Source: an uncultured Psychroserpens sp. (GTDB taxonomy: Bacteria; Bacteroidota; Bacteroidia; Flavobacteriales; Flavobacteriaceae). Taken from it: a stretch of DNA of 64,000 nt. The notes below the pieces were generated by a model. The model was not told the DNA's origin. It ran no database searches and saw only the letters and a program-made list of their open reading frames with translations. Below are positions 33,661 through 43,076 of this stretch, in pieces. The first letter of the stretch is position 1. Each line of letters starts with the position of its first letter. The stretch lies in assembly GCF_947500255.1 (NCBI RefSeq), contig NZ_CANMRL010000006.1, positions 1-64,000 of the forward strand, given 5' to 3'. The translations under genes were made by a program, and so were the position numbers.

Positions 33661-34332
33661 TTAAGCTGAATGTTTTAAAATTCTAATTTCTTTTCTGTTG
33701 AAATTAATATAGTTTTCTTCTTTAAGTTCATTCAGAAGAATATTTAAGGTTGGTCTTGATGTTCCTATTAGAGAAGCAATATCTTTTTGTGTATACGGAT
33801 GCCTGATAACATGATCACCAGTTTTTGGACAATCATAACCATAATCTATACACAATTCATCTAAGAATTCAACCAAGCGTGTTTTTGTATCCTTAAATAA
33901 AAGTAATTGAAGTCGGCGTTCTAATTTTTTGAATTTGAAGCCAATAAATTTATAGACCTTAAAGCTAAAGCTTTGATTATCTCGCATAAGATCATGCATG
34001 GTCGACACTCCAATTGGACAAATAGATGTTGCATTATCTATAGACTGGGCAAATTCATCACGCTTGTTATCACCTAGAATTGCCTTTTCACCAAATAGCT
34101 CTCCTCTAGAAAGAATAGCTTTAACGACCTCGTCGCCATTTTCAGTGTAATACCCAATTTTGACTTTCCCTTTTTCTATGAGATATACTTTATTAGCCGA
34201 GTCATCTTCAAAATAGATGTAATCCTTTTTCTTGTAAGCATCAAATTCATGACCTTTCTTATAAGCCTTAAACTTATGAGGACAAAGGACCTTAAACAGG
34301 TTAACATCGTCAAAGAACCACATTGACTGCAT
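33661..34332 (-). CDS. Crp/Fnr-family transcription regulator
   Basis: 223 aa. The N-terminal half is a cyclic-nucleotide-binding fold (YIYFEDDSANKVYLIEKGKVKIGYYTENGDEVVKAILSRGELFGEKAILGD), and the C-terminal half a winged helix with PYTQKDIASLIGTSRPTLNILLNELKEE as the recognition helix. No Fnr-type Cys cluster is visible, so an iron-sulfur sensor is not supported. The phosphate-binding Arg of cAMP sites is not evident. Targets unknown. Stands alone, 122 nt downstream of the aconitase gene. Confidence 0.88.
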   Translation of the reverse strand: MQSMWFFDDVNLFKVLCPHKFKAYKKGHEFDAYKKKDYIYFEDDSANKVYLIEKGKVKIGYYTENGDEVVKAILSRGELFGEKAILGDNKRDEFAQSIDNATSICPIGVSTMHDLMRDNQSFSFKVYKFIGFKFKKLERRLQLLLFKDTKTRLVEFLDELCIDYGYDCPKTGDHVIRHPYTQKDIASLIGTSRPTLNILLNELKEENYINFNRKEIRILKHSA

Positions 34333-34400
34333 TTGGGAGTGTTTTTTTGTTAGATTTTTATTGCAGTCGTTAAAATTTCAAGTTCCTTACACTAGTTTAT

Positions 34401-34430
34401 AAAAAAAGCTCCTGATTTCTCAAGAGCTTT
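34401..34430 (-). terminator. Rho-independent terminator after aconitase
   Basis: AAAGCTC (34405-34411) pairs with GAGCTTT (34424-34430); on the minus strand a run of seven U follows. It lies 25 nt after the aconitase stop. Confidence 0.8.
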
Positions 34431-34454
34431 ATGGTATAATTTTTAAAACTACTG

Positions 34455-36725
34455 TTATGCAGCGTTTTCTTTCTTGATTAAATTTAAAGCAGAACCTTCA
34501 TTGTACCAATCAATTTGCGACTGATTATAAGTATGGTTAACTTTAATTGTGTCTTTGCTTCCATCGGCATGAACAACTTCAATAGTTAATTGTTTATGTG
34601 AGGCAAACTCATTTAAGTCTAAGAAATTAAATGTATCATCCTCTTGTATCAAATCGTAGTCATTTTCATTCGCAAATGTCAATCCAAGCATTCCTTGCTT
34701 TTTAAGATTTGTTTCATGAATACGCGCAAATGACTTCACTATTACAGCGGCAACACCCAAGTGACGAGGCTGCATAGCTGCGTGCTCACGTGAAGATCCT
34801 TCTCCATAGTTATGGTCACCTATTACAATAGATTTTATTCCTGCTGCTTTATAAGCTCTAGCTGTATCAGGTACACCACCATATTCTCCTGTTAATTGGT
34901 TTTTAACAAAATTGGTTTTCTTACCAAAAGCATTAACAGCTCCAATTAAAGTGTTATTGGCTATATTATCTAAATGCCCTCTAAAACGCAACCAAGGTCC
35001 AGCCATAGATATATGATCAGTAGTACATTTTCCAAAGGCTTTAATTAAAAGCTTGGCATCAGTTATAGCATCTCCTAATGGCACAAATGGAGTCAATAAT
35101 TGTAATCTCTCAGAATCTGAAGCAACCTTAACTTCAACGCCACTTCCGTCTGCCATTGGTTCTAAGTAGCCATTATCATCAACATCAAAACCTTTTGGAG
35201 GCAACTCCCATCCTGTTGGCTCGTCTAACATAACTTCTTCACCATTTTCATTGATTAATTTATCCGTTAACGGATTAAAATCTAAACGTCCTGCAATAGC
35301 TATAGCTGCAGTTAATTCAGGTGAAGCTACAAAGGCATGTGTATTTGGATTTCCATCGGCACGCTTTGCGAAATTTCTGTTAAAGGAATGTACAATACTA
35401 TTCTTAGGTGCATTTTTAGGATCTTCATAGCGTGCCCACTGTCCAATACATGGTCCGCAAGCATTAGTGAATATCTTAGCATCTAATTTTTCAAAGATCT
35501 CCAATATACCATCTCTTTCTGTAGTATACCTTACCATTTCAGAACCTGGATTGATACCAAATTCGGCTTTAGTTTTAAGACCTTTATCTAAGGCTTGTTG
35601 TGCTACAGAAGAGGCACGTGATAAATCTTCATAAGATGAGTTAGTACAAGAACCTATCAATCCCCATTCTACCTTTAATGGCCAATCATTAGCTTTAGCT
35701 TTTTCTGTCATTGTAGACCCAACAGCCGTTGATAAATCTGGAGTAAATGGTCCATTTAATAATGGTCCTAATTCTGATAAATTAATATCGATTACTTGAT
35801 CAAAATACTGCTCAGGATTCGCGTATACTTCAGCATCTGCTGTTAAGTACTCTTTAATTTCATTTGCTGCATCGGCAACATCTGGTCGATCTGTAGCACG
35901 TAAATAACGTTCCATAGATTCATCATAACCAAATGTAGATGTCGTCGCTCCAATTTCGGCTCCCATATTACAAATAGTTCCTTTTCCTGTACATGACATT
36001 GACGTAGCGCCAGGACCAAAATATTCTACAATAGCACCAGTACCTCCTTTTACAGTAAGTATATCAGCTACTTTTAAAATCACATCTTTTGGTGCTGTCC
36101 ATCCAGAAAGTTTTCCTGTTAATCTCACACCTATTAACTTCGGAAATTTTAATTCCCAAGCCATACCAGCCATAACATCAACTGCATCTGCTCCTCCAAC
36201 TCCAATAGCCACCATGCCTAGTCCTCCAGCGTTTACTGTATGAGAATCAGTACCAATCATCATTCCGCCTGGAAATGCATAATTTTCTAGAACTACTTGA
36301 TGGATAATACCAGCTCCAGGTTTCCAGAAACCAATACCATACTTATTAGATACAGACTCTAAGAAATTAAACACCTCATTACTGGTATTAATTGCATGTT
36401 GTAAATCTGTGGTTGCACCTACTTTTGCTTGGATTAAGTGATCACAGTGTACTGTAGTTGGTACAGCAACCTTTTGCTTACCAGCTTGCATAAACTGCAA
36501 CAATGCCATTTGTGCTGTTGCATCTTGACATGCCACTCTATCTGGTGCAAAATCTACATAATCTTTCCCTCTAGCAAAAGCCTTGGTTGGATTTCCATCC
36601 CAAAGATGAGAGTATAATATTTTTTCAGAAAGCGTTAATGGTTTACCAACAATATCACGAGCAGCGTCTACACGCTCAGACATATTTGCATAAACCTTTT
36701 TAATCATGTCAATATCAAAAGCCAT
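34455..36725 (-). CDS. acn: Aconitate hydratase
   Basis: 756-aa iron-sulfur enzyme of the TCA cycle converting citrate to isocitrate. Three 4Fe-4S cysteines are visible: one in [12 protein letters not shown] and two in [10 protein letters not shown]. Other conserved parts are [27 protein letters not shown] and, in the C-terminal swivel domain, [22 protein letters not shown] with the substrate-binding Ser/Arg. Size and the first residues ([23 protein letters not shown]) match the mitochondrial-type aconitase of about 755 aa rather than AcnB. Flanked by a terminator downstream and a 190-nt AT-rich upstream region. Confidence 0.95.
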   Translation of the reverse strand: MAFDIDMIKKVYANMSERVDAARDIVGKPLTLSEKILYSHLWDGNPTKAFARGKDYVDFAPDRVACQDATAQMALLQFMQAGKQKVAVPTTVHCDHLIQAKVGATTDLQHAINTSNEVFNFLESVSNKYGIGFWKPGAGIIHQVVLENYAFPGGMMIGTDSHTVNAGGLGMVAIGVGGADAVDVMAGMAWELKFPKLIGVRLTGKLSGWTAPKDVILKVADILTVKGGTGAIVEYFGPGATSMSCTGKGTICNMGAEIGATTSTFGYDESMERYLRATDRPDVADAANEIKEYLTADAEVYANPEQYFDQVIDINLSELGPLLNGPFTPDLSTAVGSTMTEKAKANDWPLKVEWGLIGSCTNSSYEDLSRASSVAQQALDKGLKTKAEFGINPGSEMVRYTTERDGILEIFEKLDAKIFTNACGPCIGQWARYEDPKNAPKNSIVHSFNRNFAKRADGNPNTHAFVASPELTAAIAIAGRLDFNPLTDKLINENGEEVMLDEPTGWELPPKGFDVDDNGYLEPMADGSGVEVKVASDSERLQLLTPFVPLGDAITDAKLLIKAFGKCTTDHISMAGPWLRFRGHLDNIANNTLIGAVNAFGKKTNFVKNQLTGEYGGVPDTARAYKAAGIKSIVIGDHNYGEGSSREHAAMQPRHLGVAAVIVKSFARIHETNLKKQGMLGLTFANENDYDLIQEDDTFNFLDLNEFASHKQLTIEVVHADGSKDTIKVNHTYNQSQIDWYNEGSALNLIKKENAA

Positions 36726-36914
36726 ATGTATTATTTAAAGGTTAATTATCATTTTTTAAGTCCTGCAAAAATACAAATTTTAAAGGAAATTTAAAAATAT
36801 GTAACGAAATGCTAAAAACATTGAAAATAAATCAATAAATAATGATTTTTTAATGATTAAAATGAAAAATTAACAAATAAAACACATGAAAATTATTAAA
36901 TTAACAATTCAAGC

Positions 36915-38090
36915 TTATTTAAAATGGTTCTTAATTTTCTTATGGTCTCGAAGATTAGTCATTGGTTTTTCAAAAATCACATACAAAAGATAGGAACCAA
37001 TAGTTGTAATTACAAAATAAGCAATCAAATAGATGAATAGCATGTTTGTAGATAATCCTTCTGTTGGAAAAAAATGTTTAAGTAGCTGCATCACCACCGA
37101 ATAATGAATTAAATACATTGAATATGAGATCAAACTAATAACAGTCACAGGCACCAGTATGAATTTTGGCGCAGATTTAATTTGCGATAATACTGGTAAC
37201 GTAAAGACAATTGCCAAACTATTTATAGGCAAATACAAGACATTCCAGAAAAATGGATAGCTTTCAATAAACAGTTGCTTTGCAGGCACAATAAAATTAA
37301 GTCCTAGAAAAACTAAAGCACCAATAACAAAAAACAAATACTTATATCTTAACCAAAAGTCTTCCTTAGTAATAGCGACATATGCTGCCAAAACACCATA
37401 ATAAATAGCATCAATTCTGTAAATGGTTACAGCTTTAAGGTTTACATTCCAAAAGATCATGTTAGTTTGTAGGTGATTAAAATAGTATCCTATTTTAGTT
37501 AAAAAGAATATCAACACAATGCAACTGGTTATGATTAAAAACAGTTTAGATTTACTAATCTTCAAGTTTAAAAACAACACCAGATATAATAACAATGGCC
37601 CAAGTATATAGGCAAACTCTTCTATAGGCAAGCTCCACGATTCACCAAAAAACAAAGGCATTTCCCATGCAAAATTCTGGATAAAGAAAACGTATTGCCA
37701 TAAATTCTCAGGTAATACCGTTCCAAGATAAATAGCTAAAAGCACATTAAACAAGAGAATTAAATAATAATTAGGCAATGTTCTAAACCAGCGTCGAATC
37801 CAGAAATAAGTTACATCTCTAAAATCAAAAGATGGTGATGTGAATAATTTGTAAATTAATCGTCCAATTAAAAAACCACTAAGCACAAAAAACACTTCAA
37901 CTCCAACTAAGCCAGCTACACTCATCAAATCTGTGAACACGTTTTTTGTTTGAGGAAAAATCCAAGCAGAATGAGAACAAACCACCAAAAGTATAGCTAT
38001 GGCTCTCATGATATCTAAACCAAAAATTCGCTTCTCGTAATCTATTTTCATACGTATCTCATCATTTTTTTTATCATGAGGGTTTTTCAT
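36915..38090 (-). CDS. Acyltransferase family 3 membrane protein
   Basis: 391 aa, about ten membrane segments. The opening RIFGLDIMRAIAILLVVCSHSAW contains the Arg and His of the acyltransferase-3 family (OafA/NodX/OatA type), and FFVLSGFLIGRLI plus SLPIEEFAYILGP follow as usual. Such proteins O-acetylate polysaccharides or other envelope glycans; the substrate is unknown. Two starts are possible: 38090 and, more like family relatives, the Met at 38051 (MKIDYEKRIFGLD). Divergent from the next gene, 11 nt apart with the longer start. Confidence 0.88.
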   Translation of the reverse strand: MKNPHDKKNDEIRMKIDYEKRIFGLDIMRAIAILLVVCSHSAWIFPQTKNVFTDLMSVAGLVGVEVFFVLSGFLIGRLIYKLFTSPSFDFRDVTYFWIRRWFRTLPNYYLILLFNVLLAIYLGTVLPENLWQYVFFIQNFAWEMPLFFGESWSLPIEEFAYILGPLLLYLVLFLNLKISKSKLFLIITSCIVLIFFLTKIGYYFNHLQTNMIFWNVNLKAVTIYRIDAIYYGVLAAYVAITKEDFWLRYKYLFFVIGALVFLGLNFIVPAKQLFIESYPFFWNVLYLPINSLAIVFTLPVLSQIKSAPKFILVPVTVISLISYSMYLIHYSVVMQLLKHFFPTEGLSTNMLFIYLIAYFVITTIGSYLLYVIFEKPMTNLRDHKKIKNHFK

Positions 38091-38101
38091 TACATTTGAA
38101 T

Positions 38102-39244
38102 ATGCGCAGAACGTTTAAATTTATACTAATTTTTCTGGTTTTGATTCTTGGTGCTGGATTTATTTATTTTAAATCTTTAAAGACGCGACATCAAGAGTTG
38201 ATCAAATCCAAAATTTACTACACGCTAAATTTAGTAGATTCAGAATGGAAAAAAGATCTAAGTGACACTAAAGTGGTATATACCTCACCTACTTTTGTTA
38301 TTAGTAATATTTACAAATCGATGGAAGGCCCTAAGTCTGATCAGTATGTGGTTATCGATGACACCAAAGAAGAATTATTGTTCCTCACCTCATTTAAAAC
38401 CAATGCTGTATCTTCTGATGAGAAGCGCAAAATGTCTAACGATTTTGTATGTCATACCAATTTTGAGTATCGTGATGCAGAGCATTATAATCGTTGGAAC
38501 ATGACTAACCGTATCAATTCTCAATATCCAAGAATCACATCTATAAGTAATGGTGTGGAGGATTTTGAATTACCCGAAGGATTTGGTTTTCCTGTATTTT
38601 CTAATGAACGTTTGTTTATCAATGCACAGGCTCTTAATCATAATATTACAGACTCCACGTTTAACATCAAACATAAAATTGAAATTGGATTCGCAAAACA
38701 TAGTCAGAAACCTCTCATTCCGCTGCAACCAAAAACAGTATTTATGATGTTTCCATTTGATCCAGACAATCCTTTTAAAGGACCAACAGAAGAATTACCA
38801 AATGCCTGCATTCCAGTAGAGACTAAAAATCACACTTATATAGACACCAAAGGGAATCCTTTATCAGGACATTGGATTATTAAGCCTGGAAAACACAATT
38901 ACACCTACGATACCTCAGCTCAACTTAACATTAAAGACAGTATAAGATTACATCAAATCACTTCGCACTTGCACCCTTTTGCCAATAGGTTTGTATTGAG
39001 AGATAAAACCACTGGCGCGATCATTTATGATTGTAAGAGTGAAAATTTTAAGGATAAAATTGGTTTAAAACGCACACCATCTTTTTCTAGTCAGAAAGGT
39101 GTTTGGATGTACGAGAATCATGTATATGAAATGCTATTGGAAATTGACAACACCACAGATAAAGATCAAGAAATGATGGCAAGCATGGCTATCTTTTATT
39201 ATGATGGTGAAATGCAAGATAAGATAAGTGAACTCAAATTCTAG
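38102..39244 (+). CDS. Membrane-anchored protein, possible copper-site domain
   Basis: 380 aa from the ATG at 38102 (an in-frame TTG at 38096 is unlikely). An uncleaved N-terminal anchor (about residues 5-24) precedes a large periplasmic part. I do not recognise it with certainty. The segment LHQITSHLHPFANRFVLRD resembles the histidine-containing strand of copper type II monooxygenase (PHM-like) C-terminal domains, and a Cys-containing IYDCK follows. The next gene is an SCO copper-chaperone homologue beginning 4 nt after this stop (GTG) with the same orientation, which supports a link to copper handling. Weak evidence. Confidence 0.6.
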   Translation: MRRTFKFILIFLVLILGAGFIYFKSLKTRHQELIKSKIYYTLNLVDSEWKKDLSDTKVVYTSPTFVISNIYKSMEGPKSDQYVVIDDTKEELLFLTSFKTNAVSSDEKRKMSNDFVCHTNFEYRDAEHYNRWNMTNRINSQYPRITSISNGVEDFELPEGFGFPVFSNERLFINAQALNHNITDSTFNIKHKIEIGFAKHSQKPLIPLQPKTVFMMFPFDPDNPFKGPTEELPNACIPVETKNHTYIDTKGNPLSGHWIIKPGKHNYTYDTSAQLNIKDSIRLHQITSHLHPFANRFVLRDKTTGAIIYDCKSENFKDKIGLKRTPSFSSQKGVWMYENHVYEMLLEIDNTTDKDQEMMASMAIFYYDGEMQDKISELKF

Positions 39245-39248
39245 CCTT

Positions 39249-39848
39249 GTGAAATCTAAAATTTTCAGTCTCACGATTCTACTGCTTTTTGCTTGTAAAA
39301 CAAAAAATGAGCCTGCAGAATTACCCATTTTAAGCTATAATTATATCGACGGAAAAAAGAAACTCTACAAGGTCGATGATTATAAATTTATCAATCAAGA
39401 TGGTGACATCATCACTTCTTCTTCTACTGAAGGTAAAGTACATACAATGAATTTTTTCTTTACAAGTTGTCCTTCTATTTGCCCGCCTATGCGTATAAAA
39501 CAATTGGAAATCGCAGATACTTTTTCTAAAGAAAAGGAATTCATGCAATATTCAATATCTATTGATTACATTAAAGACACCCTAGAACAATTGCAGTACT
39601 ACTCTAAAATTCACAATATAAATTCTAGGCAATGGCAAATACTAAGAGCTAGTTCTGAAGAACAATTACAGGGTATTGCTAACACATTAAAGACGAACTT
39701 TAAACCTAACGAAGACGGAACCGATTTTTATCACTCAAGTTATGTCGCTTTAATAGACAAAGAACAGCATATAAGAGGGTTTTATAATATTCTCTTAGAT
39801 GAGGAAGTTGCTTTATTAAAGGAAGATATTAAACGTCTGTTAAACTAA
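39249..39848 (+). CDS. SCO1/SenC-family copper protein
   Basis: 199-aa lipoprotein; the GTG at 39249 gives the signal VKSKIFSLTILLLFAC with a lipobox cysteine. Another GTG at 39228 is possible. The thioredoxin-like fold carries the CxxxCP copper motif in TSCPSICPPM and the distal His in DFYHSSYVALID. SCO proteins deliver copper to the CuA centre of cytochrome oxidase or control thiol redox state. It is coupled to the preceding anchored protein and its stop abuts the convergent moxR stop (39848/39849). Confidence 0.9.
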   Translation: MKSKIFSLTILLLFACKTKNEPAELPILSYNYIDGKKKLYKVDDYKFINQDGDIITSSSTEGKVHTMNFFFTSCPSICPPMRIKQLEIADTFSKEKEFMQYSISIDYIKDTLEQLQYYSKIHNINSRQWQILRASSEEQLQGIANTLKTNFKPNEDGTDFYHSSYVALIDKEQHIRGFYNILLDEEVALLKEDIKRLLN

Positions 39849-40802
39849 TTAAAATAGACTTTTGATGATTTGATCATCAGTAATACCTTCAGCTTCAGCT
39901 TTATAATTTTTGATAATTCTATGACGTAGAATCCCTGAAGCAACGGCTTGTATATTTTCAATGTCTGGAGAAAACTTCCCGTTAATTGCAGCGTGAGTTT
40001 TTGCAGCTAACACTAAATTTTGCGACGCTCTAGGTCCAGCTCCCCAATCGACAAATTCCGAAACTAAATCTGAAGCATCAGATCCATTTGGTCTTGTTTT
40101 TGCGACCATACCTACAGCATACTCTATCACATTATCGGCAACAGGAATGCGACGAATCACATTTTGAAAATCGATAATCTCTTGAGCCGTAAACAATGCA
40201 TTAACTGTAGCTTGTTGATCTGTTGTGGTCGATTTCACTACTTCTACTTCTTCTTTGAATGATGGGTATTCTAAATTGATTGCAAACATAAAACGATCTA
40301 ATTGTGCTTCTGGTAACGGATACGTTCCTTCTTGCTCAATAGGGTTTTGGGTTGCTAAAACGAAATAAGGCAAACTTAGTTTATAGTGATGTCCTGAGAC
40401 AGTTACAGCTCGCTCCTGCATTGCTTCTAATAAGGCTGCCTGAGTTTTTGGAGGCGTACGGTTAATCTCATCGGCCAGAATAATATTGGCAAAAATTGGC
40501 CCTTTAATAAATTTAAAATGTCTGTTTTCGTCTAAAATCTCACTTCCTAGTATATCACTAGGCATTAAATCTGGAGTAAATTGAATACGTTTAAAATCTA
40601 ACCCTAACGCTTGTGCTATGGTATTTACCATCAAGGTCTTTGCCAAACCTGGAACACCAATTAATAGTGAGTGTCCACCAGAAAATATGGAAATCAATAT
40701 CTGATTAACAACATCATCTTGACCAACAATGACTTTGGCTACTTCGGTTTTTAGGGCATTATATTTTTTTACAAACTGTTCAATTGCAGCGACGTCAGAC
40801 AT
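39849..40802 (-). CDS. MoxR-family AAA+ ATPase
   Basis: 317 aa. Walker A is GVPGLAKTL and Walker B IILADEINRTPPKTQAALLEAMQE, with sensor ATQNPIEQEGTYPLPEAQLDRF, the standard MoxR sequence. MoxR ATPases act with von Willebrand-A proteins as chaperones for metal or complex assembly. No VWA gene lies nearby in this window. It is the last gene of the minus-strand parvulin operon, beginning 1 nt after the PpiC gene stop. Confidence 0.93.
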   Translation of the reverse strand: MSDVAAIEQFVKKYNALKTEVAKVIVGQDDVVNQILISIFSGGHSLLIGVPGLAKTLMVNTIAQALGLDFKRIQFTPDLMPSDILGSEILDENRHFKFIKGPIFANIILADEINRTPPKTQAALLEAMQERAVTVSGHHYKLSLPYFVLATQNPIEQEGTYPLPEAQLDRFMFAINLEYPSFKEEVEVVKSTTTDQQATVNALFTAQEIIDFQNVIRRIPVADNVIEYAVGMVAKTRPNGSDASDLVSEFVDWGAGPRASQNLVLAAKTHAAINGKFSPDIENIQAVASGILRHRIIKNYKAEAEGITDDQIIKSLF

Positions 40803-40803
40803 A

Positions 40804-42261
40804 TTATTTTTTTTCAGTTTTTAACCAGTTACTATTAAACTCACAACTTTTATAATCGTCAGAAATCTTCACATACGTATCATAGATCTTCTCTTCTTGC
40901 CATTTCTGAATTTCTTTATATTGTTTCTCTTGTAAGGCTAAACTTTTAATTTTCAGATAATCACGTGCAAAATCTGCTTCGTGTTCATCTATTCTATCAG
41001 TAACCGTTAATATTTTGAATTTTATTGGATTAATTCTATCTTGATCTTGCAATACCAAACTAATTTCATTGTCTTTTAAGTCTTGAATTTGACCATAAAG
41101 CTCTGGATCCATTTTTGTTAATTCCATACTAGAATCTTGAGTATACGGATTTATAAGTTGACCGCCTTCGTATTTAGTTTCTTCCTCATCGCTAAACTCA
41201 AGAGCAGCATCAGCAAAGGTCAAATCTCCAGATTGAATACGCTCTCGTACTTTAGTGATTTTTTCTTTTGCTGCCAATACTGAAGATTCAGTAATTTCTG
41301 GTCGAATTAAAATATGTCTCACATCATATTCTTGTCCTCTAATTTTTTCTAACAAAATAATATGATAACCAAAATCACTTTCAAAAGGCTCAGAAATCTC
41401 TCCTTCCTGAAGTGAGAATGCTACATCGCGAAACTCTTTTACCATTTGCGGACGTTTTCTGTTTAATGTATATGCACCTCCCTTACCTCTTGCAGCTTTA
41501 TCATCAGAGTAAAATACTGCCTTAGTCGTAAAACTTGCTCCATTTTCAATAACATCAGCTTTGAATTCTTTTAACTTGTCAATAGCCGCTTGCTTTGCTT
41601 CTTCACTTATTTCAGGCGTCACTACGATTTGTGCTACTTTAAGCTCGGTACCAAATACAGGGCGTTCTTCTTTAGGAATACTATTAAAATACTCTCTAAC
41701 TTCCTCAGGAGTGACTTCTACATCTGCAATTATCTTTCTTTGCATATCACCAGCCAGCTTAGCATTCTTATTAATTTCAAACATTTCTTCACGTAAGCTT
41801 TCCTCGCTGTCTTTATTATAGAATGATAACAACTCTGCCATCGATCCTCCTTTGGATTCTAAAAACGCATTAATTTGTTGCTCGATATTAGAGCGAATCT
41901 CTAATTCATTTACTGTAATACTATCTTGAATAGCATGGTGTGCATATAACTTATCCTCTAAAAGTTTTCCGAAAAGTTGACATCTCGTAATTTCGGCTAT
42001 AGATACACCTCTAGCTTGTAGTTGAATGTATTCTTTATCAATATCAGAATCTAGGACAACAAAATCACCAACAACGGCTGCAACACCATCAACCTTTTTT
42101 CGTGCAGAGGTTTGCGTTGAATCCATTTTCTTTTTAGAATTGTCTACCTCGTCTGGAATTATTTCCTGAGCTGTAGATAAATTTACAGCAAACACACATA
42201 CCATCGCTGTTGTGATAACCGATTTAATTGTAGACTTCAAATTGTTTGTTTTTAATTGCAT
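40804..42261 (-). CDS. SurA-like periplasmic peptidyl-prolyl isomerase
   Basis: About 485 aa from the Met at 42261 (MQLKTNNLKSTIKS); the frame is open 7 codons further upstream to 42282. A signal segment ends in VNLSTAQ. Two parvulin (PpiC) domains follow an N-terminal helical chaperone region: VFGTELKVAQIVVTP ... SDFGYHIILLEK and YDVRHILIRPEI ... KYEGGQLINP. SurA-type proteins fold outer-membrane barrels in the periplasm. It overlaps the preceding lipoprotein gene by 38 nt, so the two are translationally coupled. Confidence 0.92.
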   Translation of the reverse strand: MQLKTNNLKSTIKSVITTAMVCVFAVNLSTAQEIIPDEVDNSKKKMDSTQTSARKKVDGVAAVVGDFVVLDSDIDKEYIQLQARGVSIAEITRCQLFGKLLEDKLYAHHAIQDSITVNELEIRSNIEQQINAFLESKGGSMAELLSFYNKDSEESLREEMFEINKNAKLAGDMQRKIIADVEVTPEEVREYFNSIPKEERPVFGTELKVAQIVVTPEISEEAKQAAIDKLKEFKADVIENGASFTTKAVFYSDDKAARGKGGAYTLNRKRPQMVKEFRDVAFSLQEGEISEPFESDFGYHIILLEKIRGQEYDVRHILIRPEITESSVLAAKEKITKVRERIQSGDLTFADAALEFSDEEETKYEGGQLINPYTQDSSMELTKMDPELYGQIQDLKDNEISLVLQDQDRINPIKFKILTVTDRIDEHEADFARDYLKIKSLALQEKQYKEIQKWQEEKIYDTYVKISDDYKSCEFNSNWLKTEKK

Positions 42262-43075
42262 CTTTGGTAATATCTTTTTCAAGTTGTTTAATCAACTCTA
42301 ATTTTCTTTTGTTAATTACAATCTGTTTAATGGTAGGTTTTACATACTCTAAAGGCGCTAGATCATTTTGAGATAACACGTCTTTAATTTGCATCAAATA
42401 TAGGTCTAATGAATCTTTGAGTTGTACAAAATTAGATTTTTTTAACAGTTCTTTTTTGTTTTCAGAATTTAGAACACTAATTTTTTCAGTGATTTGAGAG
42501 GCTTTAATCCACATGGAGTCATTAAGTGAGTAACTTTTAAATTGAACAGAGATCGAATCTAAATATCTTTTATCCTGTGCATCAAATCGTTTAAAGCGTT
42601 CTTCAATTTCATCTTCATTAATGGCATTCTGAGGAATCGTTATATAACGAAACTTTACTAATTCCTCATTGAGTTTGAAAGCCTCTTGGTTTGATTCATA
42701 TACTTGTTTAGCTTGTGCTTCATCAACAATGGTATCTATACTCTTTATAACTAATGCTTCCAAATACGCTTTAGTATACAAATCATTTTTGTATTGATCA
42801 ACCAGTTTATCAAAGTCCGTTTGCTTTTCTTCAGGCAGATTACGCTCTGCGCCATCTAACAGTAATTGTTGTGTTGCCCATCGCGTTATAAAGCCATTCA
42901 CAATTTGTGTGCTATCTTCCTTAGGCGTACCTTCAACTACTAAACCTTCAACATCCTCCTTATAAAGATAACTTTCGCCAACTCTAGCCACAGGAACTCT
43001 ATCATCTGTTTCTTTAAAAAAATCACATGATACAAAAGCTAAAGCTGACAGTATAAGGGCAATTTTTTTCTTCAA
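42224..43075 (-). CDS. SurA-like N-domain lipoprotein, no parvulin domain
   Basis: 283-aa lipoprotein, with the signal ending in LAFVSC. The sequence is helical and charged, starting with a SurA-like segment RVPVARVGESYLYKEDVEGLV as seen at the beginning of PPIase chaperones, but no PpiC domain is visible. It lies between the two parvulin genes, 1 nt after the upstream gene and overlapping the downstream one. It is likely a chaperone partner of the other two in outer-membrane protein assembly. Confidence 0.75.
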   Translation of the reverse strand: MKKKIALILSALAFVSCDFFKETDDRVPVARVGESYLYKEDVEGLVVEGTPKEDSTQIVNGFITRWATQQLLLDGAERNLPEEKQTDFDKLVDQYKNDLYTKAYLEALVIKSIDTIVDEAQAKQVYESNQEAFKLNEELVKFRYITIPQNAINEDEIEERFKRFDAQDKRYLDSISVQFKSYSLNDSMWIKASQITEKISVLNSENKKELLKKSNFVQLKDSLDLYLMQIKDVLSQNDLAPLEYVKPTIKQIVINKRKLELIKQLEKDITKDAIKNKQFEVYN

Positions 43076-43076
43076 A

